From positions 1 to 39,246 of the forward strand of contig CAMZBI010000021.1 in the NCBI GenBank assembly GCA_947304585.1: DNA of 39,246 nt. Reading direction: 5' to 3'. A program made the position numbers and the translations under genes. This DNA comes from an uncultured Clostridia bacterium. GTDB taxonomy: Bacteria > Bacillota > Clostridia > UBA1212. Numbering within the stretch: position 1 is the first letter of the stretch; each line of letters opens with the position of its first letter. Under the pieces are notes generated by a model, which saw nothing but the letters and a program-made list of their open reading frames with translations, made no database searches and was not told the origin of the DNA. This document shows positions 1 to 8,466 of the stretch, piece after piece.

Positions 1-115
1 TTTTGCCTTTGAGCAGTCTGCCGGTAAAAATCTCCGTCAAAATTTTACACCATCATTGCCTTGGATCGTTTCACCAAGCTTCAGAAAACCCGGGAAACAC
101 ACGTGCCGGGCATAC

Positions 116-160
116 AAAACGCACCGGCTGTCCCCGTGTATTGGAAAAAGCCGGTGCGTA
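116..160 (-). terminator. Probable terminator of the aromatic operon, downstream of trpB2
   Basis: An 11-bp perfect inverted repeat (ACGCACCGGCT at 119-129 and AGCCGGTGCGT at 149-159) lies 20 nt beyond the trpB2 stop codon. On the minus strand it is followed by only four T residues, so as an intrinsic terminator it is moderate. The remaining bases 1-115 show no gene that I can support. Confidence 0.6.
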
Positions 161-179
161 AGCCATTGGCAATGATCTG

Positions 180-1550
180 TTACAGTTTTATATCAGGAAG
201 CCCTGCAAATCCTTTTTCCAGATCCTCGTCCGTAGGAATGTAATCGTCAAGTTCGCCGTCGTTGAACCTCTTGTAAGCCACGAGGTCAAAATAACCTGTG
301 CCGGTGAGGCCGAACACGATGACTTTTTTCTCGCCTGTCTCGCGGCATTTGATCGCCTCGTCCATTGCCGCCTTGATGGCATGGGCGCTCTCGGGAGCCG
401 GGAGGATGCCCTCTGTACGTGCGAATTTCGTTGCCGCTTCAAAGACCTCTCTCTGTGGAACGGATACCGCTTCCATAAGACCGTCGTCGTAAAGCTGGGA
501 CAGGGTCGTGCTCATGCCGTGGTAGCGGAGACCGCCGGCGTGGTTCGGAGCGGGAATGAAGCCGCTGCCAAGGGTGTACATTTTGGCAAGTGGGCATACC
601 TTTCCGGTGTCCGCAAAGTCGTAAGCAAACTTTCCTCTCGTGAAGCTCGGGCAGGACGCAGGCTCAACGGCAATGATGCGAAGGTCTCTCTTTCCCCGGA
701 TCTTGTCCCGCATGAACGGGGCAATGAGTCCGCCAAGGTTTGAACCGCCGCCCGCGCAGCCGATGATCATATCCGGCTCGATGCCGTACTTGTTAAGGGC
801 CGCCTCAGTCTCAAGGCCGATAACGCTCTGGTGGAGAAGCACCTGGTTGAGAACGCTTCCGAGAACGTATCTGTATCCGGGGCTTGTAACCGCCTTCTCC
901 ACGGCTTCAGAGATCGCGCATCCGAGGCTTCCCGTGGTTCCGGGGTGCTCCGCAAGTATTTTCTTGCCAATTTCAGTGTTCATCGACGGCGAAGGTGTGA
1001 CGTCCGCCCCGTAGGTCCTCATAACCTCACGCCTGAAGGGCTTCTGCTCGTAGGAGACCTTCACCATATAGACCTTGCAGTCAAGTTTGAAATATGCGCA
1101 GGCCATTGAAAGAGCCGTGCCCCACTGACCGGCGCCGGTCTCTGTGGTAACGCCCTTTAGGCCCTGCTCCTTGGCGTAATATGCCTGGGCGATGGCGGAG
1201 TTCAGTTTATGGGACCCGCTGGTGTTGTTGCCCTCAAACTTGTAGTAGATCTCGGCAGGCGTGTCGAGAGTCTTTTCAAGGCAGTAAGCCCTGACAAGAG
1301 GCGAAGGCCTGAACATTTTGTAAAAGTCATAGATCTCCTGAGGAATCGGAAAATAAGGTGTGGTGTCGTCAAGTTCCTGCTTGATAAGTTCTTCGCAAAA
1401 CACCGGAGCCAGGTCAGCCTCTGTGACCGGCTTTAGGGTTGCAGGGTTGAGAAGGGGTGCGGGCTTGTTGATCATGTCAGCCCTGAGGTTATACCAGCTC
1501 TTAGGCATCTCTTCTTCTGTCAGATAGATTTTGTACGGAATTTTAGTCAT
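180..1550 (-). CDS. trpB: Tryptophan synthase beta chain-like protein, TrpB2 type
   Basis: A 456-residue PLP enzyme that would condense indole with serine (or O-phosphoserine in some TrpB2 proteins) to make tryptophan in the cytoplasm. The PLP lysine is K115 in SGSHKLNSA, the indole-channel motif ETGAGQWG is at 137-144, and the phosphate-binding GGGSN is at 267-271. The N-terminal extension and overall length match the TrpB2 class (about 420-460 aa) rather than TrpB1 (about 400 aa). It is the last gene of the aromatic cluster, 365 nt after aroQ, separated by a repeat array. There is no trpA, trpC, trpD or trpE in the window, so indole salvage or a partner encoded elsewhere is an inference. 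A modest SD (AAAGG) lies about 10 nt before the ATG. Confidence 0.92.
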   Translation of the reverse strand: MTKIPYKIYLTEEEMPKSWYNLRADMINKPAPLLNPATLKPVTEADLAPVFCEELIKQELDDTTPYFPIPQEIYDFYKMFRPSPLVRAYCLEKTLDTPAEIYYKFEGNNTSGSHKLNSAIAQAYYAKEQGLKGVTTETGAGQWGTALSMACAYFKLDCKVYMVKVSYEQKPFRREVMRTYGADVTPSPSMNTEIGKKILAEHPGTTGSLGCAISEAVEKAVTSPGYRYVLGSVLNQVLLHQSVIGLETEAALNKYGIEPDMIIGCAGGGSNLGGLIAPFMRDKIRGKRDLRIIAVEPASCPSFTRGKFAYDFADTGKVCPLAKMYTLGSGFIPAPNHAGGLRYHGMSTTLSQLYDDGLMEAVSVPQREVFEAATKFARTEGILPAPESAHAIKAAMDEAIKCRETGEKKVIVFGLTGTGYFDLVAYKRFNDGELDDYIPTDEDLEKGFAGLPDIKL

Positions 1551-1582
1551 TGTTTTCGCCGCCTTTCTTTACGGAAATTATT

Positions 1583-1935
1583 TTAGTTGTCAGTTATCAG
1601 TAAACAGTGATTAATTGTTGTACTAAGTTGTTTTGATTGATTGCCTGTCACTGCGCGAAGGCGCTTTTCAGTGAAGAGTGATCAGTGAATCGTTGCGGTA
1701 CGGCTTCGCCGTGATCACTGAAGCGCTTGCGTTGCCTTACTTGCGGAGCGGAGCGAAGCACCCACTTGCGCGTCAGCGCACTCACTGCGCGAAGGCGCTT
1801 TTCAGTGAACAGTGAGCAGTGAACCGTTGCGGTACGGCTTCGCCGTGATCACTGAAGCGCTTGCGTTGCCTTACTTGCGGAGCGAAGCGAAGCACCCACT
1901 TGCGCGTCAGCGCACTCACTGCGCGAAGGCGCACA
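1583..1935. repeat. CACT/mini-hairpin array 1 with a 134-bp tandem duplication
   Basis: This fills the gap between aroQ and trpB2. At the trpB2 side are 7-nt-phased CAGTNNN elements; further right are GC-rich mini-hairpins such as TGCGC-GTCA-GCGCA and ACGGC-TTC-GCCGT. A 134-bp unit starts at 1649, repeats at 1783 and begins a third time at 1917, where it enters the 3' end of aroQ. The two full copies differ at only a few positions, so the duplication is recent. I see no coding potential in it. Confidence 0.85.
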
Positions 1936-2341
1936 GCGCTTCTCTGTAACCCAAAAGGCCTTTGCCCCTGACAGTCTTGAAGCATGCCATTCCTGCGTAT
2001 GAAACGTGCCTGAAGGGTTCCCTTGTCATCGGGTCGGAGATATGTACTTCCACTGCGGGAATCGCCACAGCTTTCAGCGCGTCAAGTATGGCAATGCTGG
2101 TGTGGGTGTAGGCCGCGGGGTTGATCACGATGCCGTCGAACCGTCCGCAGGCCTGCTGGATCTTGTCCACTATCTCGCCCTCGTGGTTTGACTGGAAGCA
2201 TTCCGTTTCAAGTCCAAGTTCTTCGGACCATTGGCGAATATATGTGAGAAGGTCCCGGTAGGTCTCCTTCCCGTAAATATCCGGTTCCCGGAGGCCCAGC
2301 ATGTTGATATTCGGGCCGTTGATCACGAGTATCTTTTTCAT
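1916..2341 (-). CDS. aroQ: 3-dehydroquinate dehydratase, type II
   Basis: A 141-residue type II dehydroquinase: the trans-dehydration of 3-dehydroquinate to 3-dehydroshikimate, the third shikimate step. The family landmarks are the N-terminal ILVINGPNINMLGLREP (N and Y/R active-site loop), FQSNHEGEIVD, INPAAYTHTSIAI (catalytic H region) and VEVHISDP. The ATG at 2341 is chosen because it overlaps the aroEK stop codon as ATGA and starts exactly at the family N-terminus; a longer in-frame extension to 2446 is only read-through of the aroEK gene. The last seven residues (ALCAFAQ) and the TGA stop are encoded by the first hairpin unit of the adjacent repeat array, so the C-terminus may be a replaced one. 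Confidence 0.95.
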   Translation of the reverse strand: MKKILVINGPNINMLGLREPDIYGKETYRDLLTYIRQWSEELGLETECFQSNHEGEIVDKIQQACGRFDGIVINPAAYTHTSIAILDALKAVAIPAVEVHISDPMTREPFRHVSYAGMACFKTVRGKGLLGYREALCAFAQ

Positions 2342-3579
2342 TTTCCCGCCTCCTTGAGCTTTTCCAGAATGTATCCGGCCACCGCGCCGGCCTTGAAGCC
2401 GCTGTTTTTTACCTTTAAATCCGCAAATTCCTCGTAGAGCCGCCATCGTTCCTCATAGAGCGCCTTGACGCCTTTTGACTTGCTGAGGGGTCTGCCTCTC
2501 GATGAAAGCATTTCCAAAGGTCTGTCGATCAGCACTATGTTTGAATTCTGGTGCATGAGCGGATAATTCTCCGGACGGGTCACAACTCCTCCACCTGTGG
2601 AGATCACCAGGCCCGACTTTTTGCAAATGTCCGCCAGCACAGCCGTTTCGATCTTTCTGAAGGCCTCTTCGCCCTCCTCTTCAATTATATCCGAGGGGCT
2701 CCTGCCTGTCACTTTTTTTATTTCCTCGTCTGTATCCGCAAGAGTTCTTCCCGTAAAGCCGCTGATCTTCTTGGCAATGAGACTCTTGCCCGAGCCCGGC
2801 ATACCGATGAGAACGATGTTCTTCATTGAAAAATCAAGCTCTCTCACGACTTTTTCCGTAATACCAATGCCAAGTTTTTCGCCGGCGAACAGTTCCGAAC
2901 TTCTCACCGCCTGGGCAACCAGCATATACAGCCCGTTCATAAATGGTATCCCCAGTTTTTCCGCCTGAAGCAGCAGCCCGGTCCTCGCGGGATTGTAGAT
3001 CAGGTCGAGCACGCCAATGCACTCCGGAAACATTTCAAGGTCCACAGGGGACGGTCCGTTGTCCGGGTACATGCCAACGGGGGTGGTGTTGACGATGACC
3101 TTGGCGTCTTTGTGGCGGTCGAGATTGGCGTAGTTGTTTTCTCCCGTCCTGCTTACGGTCACGATCGGGTCCGCGCCAATGGTCCTCAGCGCATCGATGA
3201 CCGAGACCGAAGCCCCTCCGCTGCCCAGGACCAGGGTCTTTTTCCCTTTGCAGTCGATTCCCGACTTCTTCACCATTTCTGTAAAGCCATAGACGTCGGT
3301 GTTGTCGCCGTAGAGGCCGCCGTTTTTGAGCCGAATAATCGTATTAACGCTTCCGGTCCTTCTGGCAGTCTCGGAAAGTTCGGTCATATAGGGCAAAACC
3401 GTCTTTTTGTAGGGAATGGTCACATTGATGCCGGTGAAAGGCCCGTTTTTGACAAAATCCTCCACCTCGTCTTCGCTCTTCTCAAAAAGCACATAGGGAT
3501 AGTCTCCCAGCAGCGCATGGATCTGCGGAGAATAACTGTGTGTTAATTTGGCTCCGAGAAGACCGCAGGTTGCCATCAT
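2338..3579 (-). CDS. aroEK: Bifunctional shikimate dehydrogenase / shikimate kinase (AroE-AroK fusion)
   Basis: A 413-residue fusion covering steps 4 and 5 of the shikimate pathway. Residues 1-250 are AroE: NVTIPYKK with catalytic K58, NTDVYGF with D95, the NADP-binding GSGGAS at 119-124 and NTTPVGM. Residues 252-413 are AroK: Walker A GMPGSGKS at 259-266, the shikimate-binding DTDEE, STGGGVV at 327-333 and the lid RGRPL at 361-365. The linker is almost absent; the kinase begins at M252, which could also be an internal start, although I see no reason to prefer that. The gene overlaps pheA by ATGA upstream and aroQ by ATGA downstream, so translation of the three is probably coupled. Confidence 0.95.
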   Translation of the reverse strand: MMATCGLLGAKLTHSYSPQIHALLGDYPYVLFEKSEDEVEDFVKNGPFTGINVTIPYKKTVLPYMTELSETARRTGSVNTIIRLKNGGLYGDNTDVYGFTEMVKKSGIDCKGKKTLVLGSGGASVSVIDALRTIGADPIVTVSRTGENNYANLDRHKDAKVIVNTTPVGMYPDNGPSPVDLEMFPECIGVLDLIYNPARTGLLLQAEKLGIPFMNGLYMLVAQAVRSSELFAGEKLGIGITEKVVRELDFSMKNIVLIGMPGSGKSLIAKKISGFTGRTLADTDEEIKKVTGRSPSDIIEEEGEEAFRKIETAVLADICKKSGLVISTGGGVVTRPENYPLMHQNSNIVLIDRPLEMLSSRGRPLSKSKGVKALYEERWRLYEEFADLKVKNSGFKAGAVAGYILEKLKEAGK

Positions 3580-4718
3580 ATCACCTCGCTGTAGCTGCCG
3601 AGATAGGTAAACTGTTCGCAGAGGCCCGGCAGTTCGCCCAGAAGCCGCAAAAGCCTTGGCGAGTACACAGGCGTGTCGAAATCAAAGTAGAACATGAACT
3701 CGAATTCTTTTCCCGGAAGGGGCCGGCTCTCGAGTTTGTTTATATTCACGTCAACCGCATAGAACCTGGCAAGCAGTTTGTAGAGAGAACCTGGCACGTG
3801 GGGCAGCGTCAGCATAACGCTGGTCCTGTCCGCGCCGGGATAGATCTCCAGGTCCTTTGAGATGCAAATGAATCTTGTGTAGTTGTTGTCGGCGTTCTGG
3901 ACCGAGTCTTTGAGGCTTGCGAGCCCGTAAATACTCATGCACTGTTTCGAAGAAAGAGCGGCAATGTCCTTCCGCCCCGACTCCGCAACCTTTTTCGCCG
4001 CAACGGCCGTATTCTCGCAGGGCACCACCTTTATGTCCGGATGCTCCGCCAGGAACTTCGAACACTGGCTTATCGCCTGTTCGTGTGAATAGATCTCTTT
4101 GATATCCTCGAGTTTTGCGCCGGGATTGGCCAATAGACTGTGCTCGATCTTGATCCTGATGCTCCTGACAATGCTGAACCTGTGGGTCATCATAAGGTCG
4201 TACACGGAGTTCACCGATCCTGCGGTGCTGTTCTCGACGGGTATCACGCCGTACTTACAGAGGCCCTTTTCAATGGCCTTGAAGACCGCCTCGAAAGAGG
4301 AGAAATACATGATGGACGCCCTTCTGAAGAGCCTGTCGCAGGCAAACTGTGAGTTGGAACCGGCAACGCCCTGGCATGCCACAAAAGCCTGCTCCGGAAA
4401 GAGTTTTGGCGTGTTTTCGATGGCCTTTTCGATCTTTTCCGTCAGGTCCGAACCGTTGCCAAGGATCCTGGTCTGGTAGTCCCTGCTGAGTTCGAAGATC
4501 AGAGAATACAGAAGTTCCGAATAGTCTCTCAGCTCCTCGGGGGTCATTTCGGAGATCTCGGAGAGCTTTTCCCGCTCCCTGACCGGATCCAGTACAGGGA
4601 GGCCCTTCACTCTCTTGTACTCCGCGATCTTCGCGGCAACGTCCATCCGTTCCGAGAACAGCGCTGTCATCTTTTTATCGATTTCGTCAATGTTTTGTCT
4701 TAAATCTTTAATGTCCAT
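3576..4718 (-). CDS. pheA: Chorismate mutase / prephenate dehydratase (P-protein)
   Basis: A 380-residue bifunctional enzyme that converts chorismate to prephenate and then phenylpyruvate. The chorismate mutase domain (1-85) begins with LRQNIDEID, whose R7 matches the catalytic arginine. The dehydratase domain (about 108-290) has GVAGSNSQ, IPVENSTAGSV and the catalytic TRF at 281-283. The ACT domain (about 298-380) carries ESRP at 330-333, part of the Phe feedback site. The start at 4718 matches the mutase N-terminus, but no proper Shine-Dalgarno is present: the repeat array runs to within about 7 nt of the ATG, leaving only a GGGACG stretch. The next gene, aroEK, overlaps by 4 nt. Confidence 0.96.
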   Translation of the reverse strand: MDIKDLRQNIDEIDKKMTALFSERMDVAAKIAEYKRVKGLPVLDPVREREKLSEISEMTPEELRDYSELLYSLIFELSRDYQTRILGNGSDLTEKIEKAIENTPKLFPEQAFVACQGVAGSNSQFACDRLFRRASIMYFSSFEAVFKAIEKGLCKYGVIPVENSTAGSVNSVYDLMMTHRFSIVRSIRIKIEHSLLANPGAKLEDIKEIYSHEQAISQCSKFLAEHPDIKVVPCENTAVAAKKVAESGRKDIAALSSKQCMSIYGLASLKDSVQNADNNYTRFICISKDLEIYPGADRTSVMLTLPHVPGSLYKLLARFYAVDVNINKLESRPLPGKEFEFMFYFDFDTPVYSPRLLRLLGELPGLCEQFTYLGSYSEVI

Positions 4719-4722
4719 CGTC

Positions 4723-4975
4723 CCAGTGATTAGTTATTAGTGATTAGTTAATAGTAATTAGTTATTAGTTGTTGTGCGGCGGTGCCGCGATTACTGCGAC
4801 GCTTGCGTCGCTCTTCAGTGATTAGTTAATAGTGATTAGTGTTTAGTGAATAGTTGCGGTGCCTCGATTGCTGCCGCGCAGCGTTTCACTGTCCACTTTT
4901 ATCTATTCACTTGCGATGCAGAGCATCGCATCACTTGCGGCGTCAGCCGCACTCATTTGCGCGCAGCGCATCATA
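4723..4975. repeat. CACT/mini-hairpin array 2 between aroC and pheA
   Basis: From the pheA side this begins with seven consecutive heptads of the form AGTKAWT (AGTGATT, AGTTATT, AGTGATT, AGTTAAT, AGTAATT, AGTTATT, AGTTGTT). It continues with hairpins GCGGC-GGT-GCCGC and GCGACGC-TT-GCGTCGC, a second heptad block near 4818-4855, and hairpins TGCGATGC-AGA-GCATCGCA, TGCGGC-GTCA-GCCGCA and TGCGC-GCA-GCGCA. The last units lie inside the 3' end of aroC. Confidence 0.85.
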
Positions 4976-6004
4976 TATCGCTACCGCGGCCACAGCTTCC
5001 ACCACCGGCACCGCTCTCGGGACAATGCAGGGGTCGTGCCTGCCGTTTACAGTCATTGTCACGTTTTCTTTGGTCCTTAAGTCAACGCTCTCCTGAGGTT
5101 TGGCAATGGATGGCGTCGGCTTAATTGCGACCTTGAATGTGATCGGCATACCGTTGGCGATGCCTCCAAGAATTCCTCCGGCGTTGTTGGACTTTGTCCT
5201 GACCCTGCCCTCTTCGTCATAATAAAACGGGTCGTTCATTTCGCTGCCTCTGAGAGCGGCGCTTTCGAAGCCTCTTCCGAACTCGATGCCCTTGACGGCA
5301 GGTATACCGAAGACTGCCGACGAGATCCTGTTTTCAAGTCCTCCGAACATGGGCTCGCCGACCCCCACCGGAACTCCGGTCACAATGCACTCGACGATTC
5401 CGCCCACCGAGTCGCCCTCTTTTCTTGCATTTTCAATGACTTCCATCATCTCAGCCCTTGACTTTTCGCTGACCGCCGGGAAATCTTCGCCGATTTCATT
5501 TTCCGGAAAGAGCCCCTCGTCAACGATATCTCCAATGGAATATGCCCTCGCCCTTACGTCTATACCCATGGGCTTCAGGAACTGCTTGATCAGGCCGCCC
5601 GCGATGCACATCGGTGCTGTGAGTCTGCCGGAAAACTGACCTCCGCCGGTCCTGTCTCTTGCTTCGCCGAATTTCACCGCTGCAGTATAGTCTGCGTGGC
5701 CGGGTCTCGGAACGTCTGCCAGATTTCCGTAGTCGGAAGGTCTTGTGTCCTTGTTTCTTATGATGGCAGTTATTGGAGCGCCGCAGGTCTCGTTGCCGAT
5801 GAGTCCGCTGACGAACTCGGGCACGTCAGGTTCTTTTCGGGAAGTTGAGTAAGCTTTTCCCGGCGCCCGCCTGTCCATAAACCTTTGTAACTCGTCAAAA
5901 TCAATTTTCAGCCCCGCAGGGATCCCCTCCAGGGTCATTCCGATTGCCGGCGCGTGGGACTGGCCGAATATTGTCAGTTTTATGTTCTCGCCAAAGGAAT
6001 TCAT
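4943..6004 (-). CDS. aroC: Chorismate synthase
   Basis: A 353-residue FMN-dependent enzyme that converts EPSP to chorismate, the last common step. Family signatures are GQSHAPAIG near the N-terminus, GGGQFSGRLTA in the middle, SNNAGGILGGIANGMPI and the C-terminal GRHDPCIVPRAVPVVEA. The final residues (ALRANECG) and the TGA stop are inside repeat array 2; the stop itself sits in the GTCA loop of a TGCGGC/GCCGCA hairpin. At the other end, the GGGAG ribosome binding site touches the 3' arm of a GC-rich hairpin at 6015-6030, which could limit initiation; this is inference. Confidence 0.96.
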   Translation of the reverse strand: MNSFGENIKLTIFGQSHAPAIGMTLEGIPAGLKIDFDELQRFMDRRAPGKAYSTSRKEPDVPEFVSGLIGNETCGAPITAIIRNKDTRPSDYGNLADVPRPGHADYTAAVKFGEARDRTGGGQFSGRLTAPMCIAGGLIKQFLKPMGIDVRARAYSIGDIVDEGLFPENEIGEDFPAVSEKSRAEMMEVIENARKEGDSVGGIVECIVTGVPVGVGEPMFGGLENRISSAVFGIPAVKGIEFGRGFESAALRGSEMNDPFYYDEEGRVRTKSNNAGGILGGIANGMPITFKVAIKPTPSIAKPQESVDLRTKENVTMTVNGRHDPCIVPRAVPVVEAVAAVAIYDALRANECG

Positions 6005-6006
6005 GC

Positions 6007-6170
6007 TCTTTCTCCCGCCGCCTGCGGCGGCCTCTTAACTGTTCGCTGTTATCCGTTATTTGTTTTCTGTTATCTGTGGCGTAGCCGCTTCTTTCTCCCG
6101 CCGCCTTCGGCGGCCTCATAACTGTTAATTGTTAACCGTAAACTGCTAATTGTTCACTGCGGCGCGAAGC
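6007..6170. repeat. Mini-hairpin array 3 between aroA and aroC
   Basis: This contains two copies, 83 nt apart, of a TTTCTC-led block followed by a long GC stem (6015-6030 and about 6098-6114). The minus-strand loops are GCA and GAA. 7-nt-phased elements around AACTGTTA follow. At the right end a GCGGCGCGAAGCGTCGC unit encodes part of the C-terminus of aroA, whose TAG stop is at 6146-6148 in a heptad. Confidence 0.8.
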
Positions 6171-7411
6171 GTCGCAAACACCTCAAAGAAATCCGGAAAA
6201 GACTTCCTGACGCATTCCGCATCATTTATCGCCACTATCTCTTTGGCGAAGCAGGATGCCACAGCCGCCGACATTGCTATTCTGTGGTCCCTGAAGCTTT
6301 CGCAGGTCCCGCCCTTCAGCCCGGTGCCTTTTATTATCAGGCCGTCTTCGGTCTCATTGGCGGCGCCGCCAAGGCTGTTTATCAGAGCTGCCGTGGTTTT
6401 CAGCCTGTCTGTCTCCTTAAAACGAAGTCTTCCTGCGTTTACGATCTCCGTTTCTCCGGATGCCGCGCTTGCCGTAACCGCCAGCACAGGCACCAGGTCC
6501 GGAATTTCTCTTGCGTCGATACGGATCCCTTTGAGGTCTCCTTTTCTGACGGTGATGCCCGAAGGCGTTGCTTCGACTTTCGCGCCGAACCTTTCCAGTA
6601 TCTCAAGGATCCTGCGGTCCCCCTGCTTTGAGCCTACGTCAAGGCCCTTCACGGTGACGCCCTCCTCCGAAAAAGCGCCGGCCGCCAGCAGGAAAGCCGC
6701 TCCCGACCAGTCGCCTTCAGTGATAAGTCTCCGATCCGTCGGCGCTTTGTATCCGGTTCCGGGAACTCTGTAGCCGTCATCGGTTTTTTCGACGTTTACC
6801 GAAAAAACCGAGAGCACGCCTGCGGTCATGTCTGCGTAGGCTTTTGATTCCGCGGCGCCTTTTAACTTTATCACGCCACCGCCGGTCAGCGGCAATGCGA
6901 ACAGGAGCCCGGAAATAAACTGGGAGGAGACGTTGCCGGGTATCTCATAAGTTCCCGCTTCAAGTTTTTCCCGGCACCGGAGAAGGTCACCCTCTTTTTT
7001 GATCCTCATGCCGCCCTTTTCAAGGGCCTCAATATAATCGCCAAGGGGCCTCTCCGGAAGTCTGCCCTCCATTTTGAAGGTGACGTCCTTGCCGAGGGCG
7101 CCGGCAACGGGCATCAGAAATCTCAGTGTCGACCCGCTCTCCCGGCAATGGAGAATCATATTTTCGGACGATTCCGTGCTTTTATTAATCGGAATCACGG
7201 AAACGGATCCGTCTTCCAGCCTTGATATACCTGCGCCAAGACCCCTGAGGCAGTCGATGGTGGCCTCTATATCCTCGGATGTGCCTGAATTTTCCACAAC
7301 GCACTCCCCTGAGGAAAGAGCCGCCGCTATGAGCAGCCGGTGGGCGTATGACTTTGACGGCGGCGCCTTGGCAATGCCGCACCGGGCGCCTGCTTCAAGC
7401 CTGACTGTCAT
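6146..7411 (-). CDS. aroA: 3-phosphoshikimate 1-carboxyvinyltransferase (EPSP synthase)
   Basis: A 421-residue enzyme that adds the enolpyruvyl group of PEP to shikimate 3-phosphate. Visible motifs in order: KAPPSKSYAHRLLIAAALS (substrate lysine and serine), CRESGSTLRFLMP (PEP site), GNVSSQFISGLL, DWSGAAFLLAAGA (catalytic D), LRFKETDRLKTTA and DHRIAMSAAVA. Its ATG overlaps the aroB stop as ATGA. Its last residues (ATLRAAVNN) and stop are formed by repeat array 3. In the PEP-site loop the order is ESGST rather than GNAGT, so which class of active-site loop this enzyme has would need an alignment. Confidence 0.96.
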   Translation of the reverse strand: MTVRLEAGARCGIAKAPPSKSYAHRLLIAAALSSGECVVENSGTSEDIEATIDCLRGLGAGISRLEDGSVSVIPINKSTESSENMILHCRESGSTLRFLMPVAGALGKDVTFKMEGRLPERPLGDYIEALEKGGMRIKKEGDLLRCREKLEAGTYEIPGNVSSQFISGLLFALPLTGGGVIKLKGAAESKAYADMTAGVLSVFSVNVEKTDDGYRVPGTGYKAPTDRRLITEGDWSGAAFLLAAGAFSEEGVTVKGLDVGSKQGDRRILEILERFGAKVEATPSGITVRKGDLKGIRIDAREIPDLVPVLAVTASAASGETEIVNAGRLRFKETDRLKTTAALINSLGGAANETEDGLIIKGTGLKGGTCESFRDHRIAMSAAVASCFAKEIVAINDAECVRKSFPDFFEVFATLRAAVNN

Positions 7412-8466
7412 CTGAGGCCTCCTGCTAGAGCAAATTTCAGAAGATCCGATACGGGTACCTTGACAAGATCACAGACCCCTATACCTGTGGGAACGACAAG
7501 TGTGATCATTCCGCCGAGGGTCTTTTTGTCCCCTGCCGCGGCTTCGGCCATTTCTGCCGCACCGAACTCCGTTTCAAGGGGAAGGTCATACTTTTTCAGG
7601 ACCTCCCGGAGTTTCTCATCCGTGCCGGTCTTGGCGTAACCCAGTTTCACTGCTGCGGTAGCAATAATGTTCATACCTGTGGCCACCGCTTCTCCGTGGG
7701 GGATACTGTAGCCGCTCAACTTTTCGATGGCGTGACCGAAGGTATGGCCAAGGTTCAGGACCATCCTTGGTCCCTGCTCAAACTCGTCTTTTTCCACCAC
7801 GTCCCGCTTCATCTCGACGCACCTTGCGATCACGTTTTCGTAATCGGAGCTCACGGGACCTGCGGCGATCTTCTCAAAAAGATTACTGTCTCCGTACATG
7901 CCGTATTTAATGATCTCGGCGCAGCCATTTTGGTATTCCTCAGTAGGCAGTGTGTCAAGGGTCAGCAGATCGCAGATAACCAGGGAGGGCTGCCAGAAGG
8001 CGCCCAGCTGGTTTTTGCCGTTGGCAAGATCTATTGCGGTCTTTCCGCCCACCGATGAATCCACGTCCGCCAGAAGGGTTGTCGGGATCTGAACGAAGGG
8101 TATGCCCCGCCTGTAGGTGGCAGCCGCAAATCCTGTTACGTCGCCTACCACACCGCCGCCAAGGGCCACCGCAACGTCCCCCCGGGTCAGCCCCGCAAGG
8201 CACATCTTTTCAACTATTTCAGAGTAGACGGAGACGTTCTTTGAACTCTCCCCCGCCTCAAAAACGTACTCGAAGACCTCAAGCCCTGCTTTTTCCAGCG
8301 AGGCTCTGAGTTTTTCTCCGTAGAGAGGAAAAACGTTGGTGTCTGACACCACAAATGCCTTTTGGCAGCTGCAGGCGTTTTTCACCGCTTCCCCGGCACC
8401 TTCAAGAAGGCCCTCTCCCATCAGAATATCGTATGCTTTTGACGCATTTACTCTGATCTTTTTCAT
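7408..8466 (-). CDS. aroB: 3-dehydroquinate synthase
   Basis: A 352-residue NAD- and metal-dependent enzyme that cyclises DAHP to 3-dehydroquinate, the second shikimate step. Signatures are GGGVVGDVTGFAAATYRRG (NAD site), DSSVGGKTAIDLANGKN, EIIKYGMYGD (metal-ligand region) and GHTFGHAIE with further metal-binding histidines. The gene directly abuts the tyrA stop codon (no spacer) and overlaps aroA by 4 nt, which supports coupled translation in one operon. Confidence 0.96.
   Translation of the reverse strand: MKKIRVNASKAYDILMGEGLLEGAGEAVKNACSCQKAFVVSDTNVFPLYGEKLRASLEKAGLEVFEYVFEAGESSKNVSVYSEIVEKMCLAGLTRGDVAVALGGGVVGDVTGFAAATYRRGIPFVQIPTTLLADVDSSVGGKTAIDLANGKNQLGAFWQPSLVICDLLTLDTLPTEEYQNGCAEIIKYGMYGDSNLFEKIAAGPVSSDYENVIARCVEMKRDVVEKDEFEQGPRMVLNLGHTFGHAIEKLSGYSIPHGEAVATGMNIIATAAVKLGYAKTGTDEKLREVLKKYDLPLETEFGAAEMAEAAAGDKKTLGGMITLVVPTGIGVCDLVKVPVSDLLKFALAGGLR

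Noticed and set aside
1583..1935. Insertion sequence or MITE remnant between aroQ and trpB2
   Set aside because: No transposase fragment, terminal inverted repeats or target-site duplication; the sequence is fully described by the CACT/hairpin grammar.
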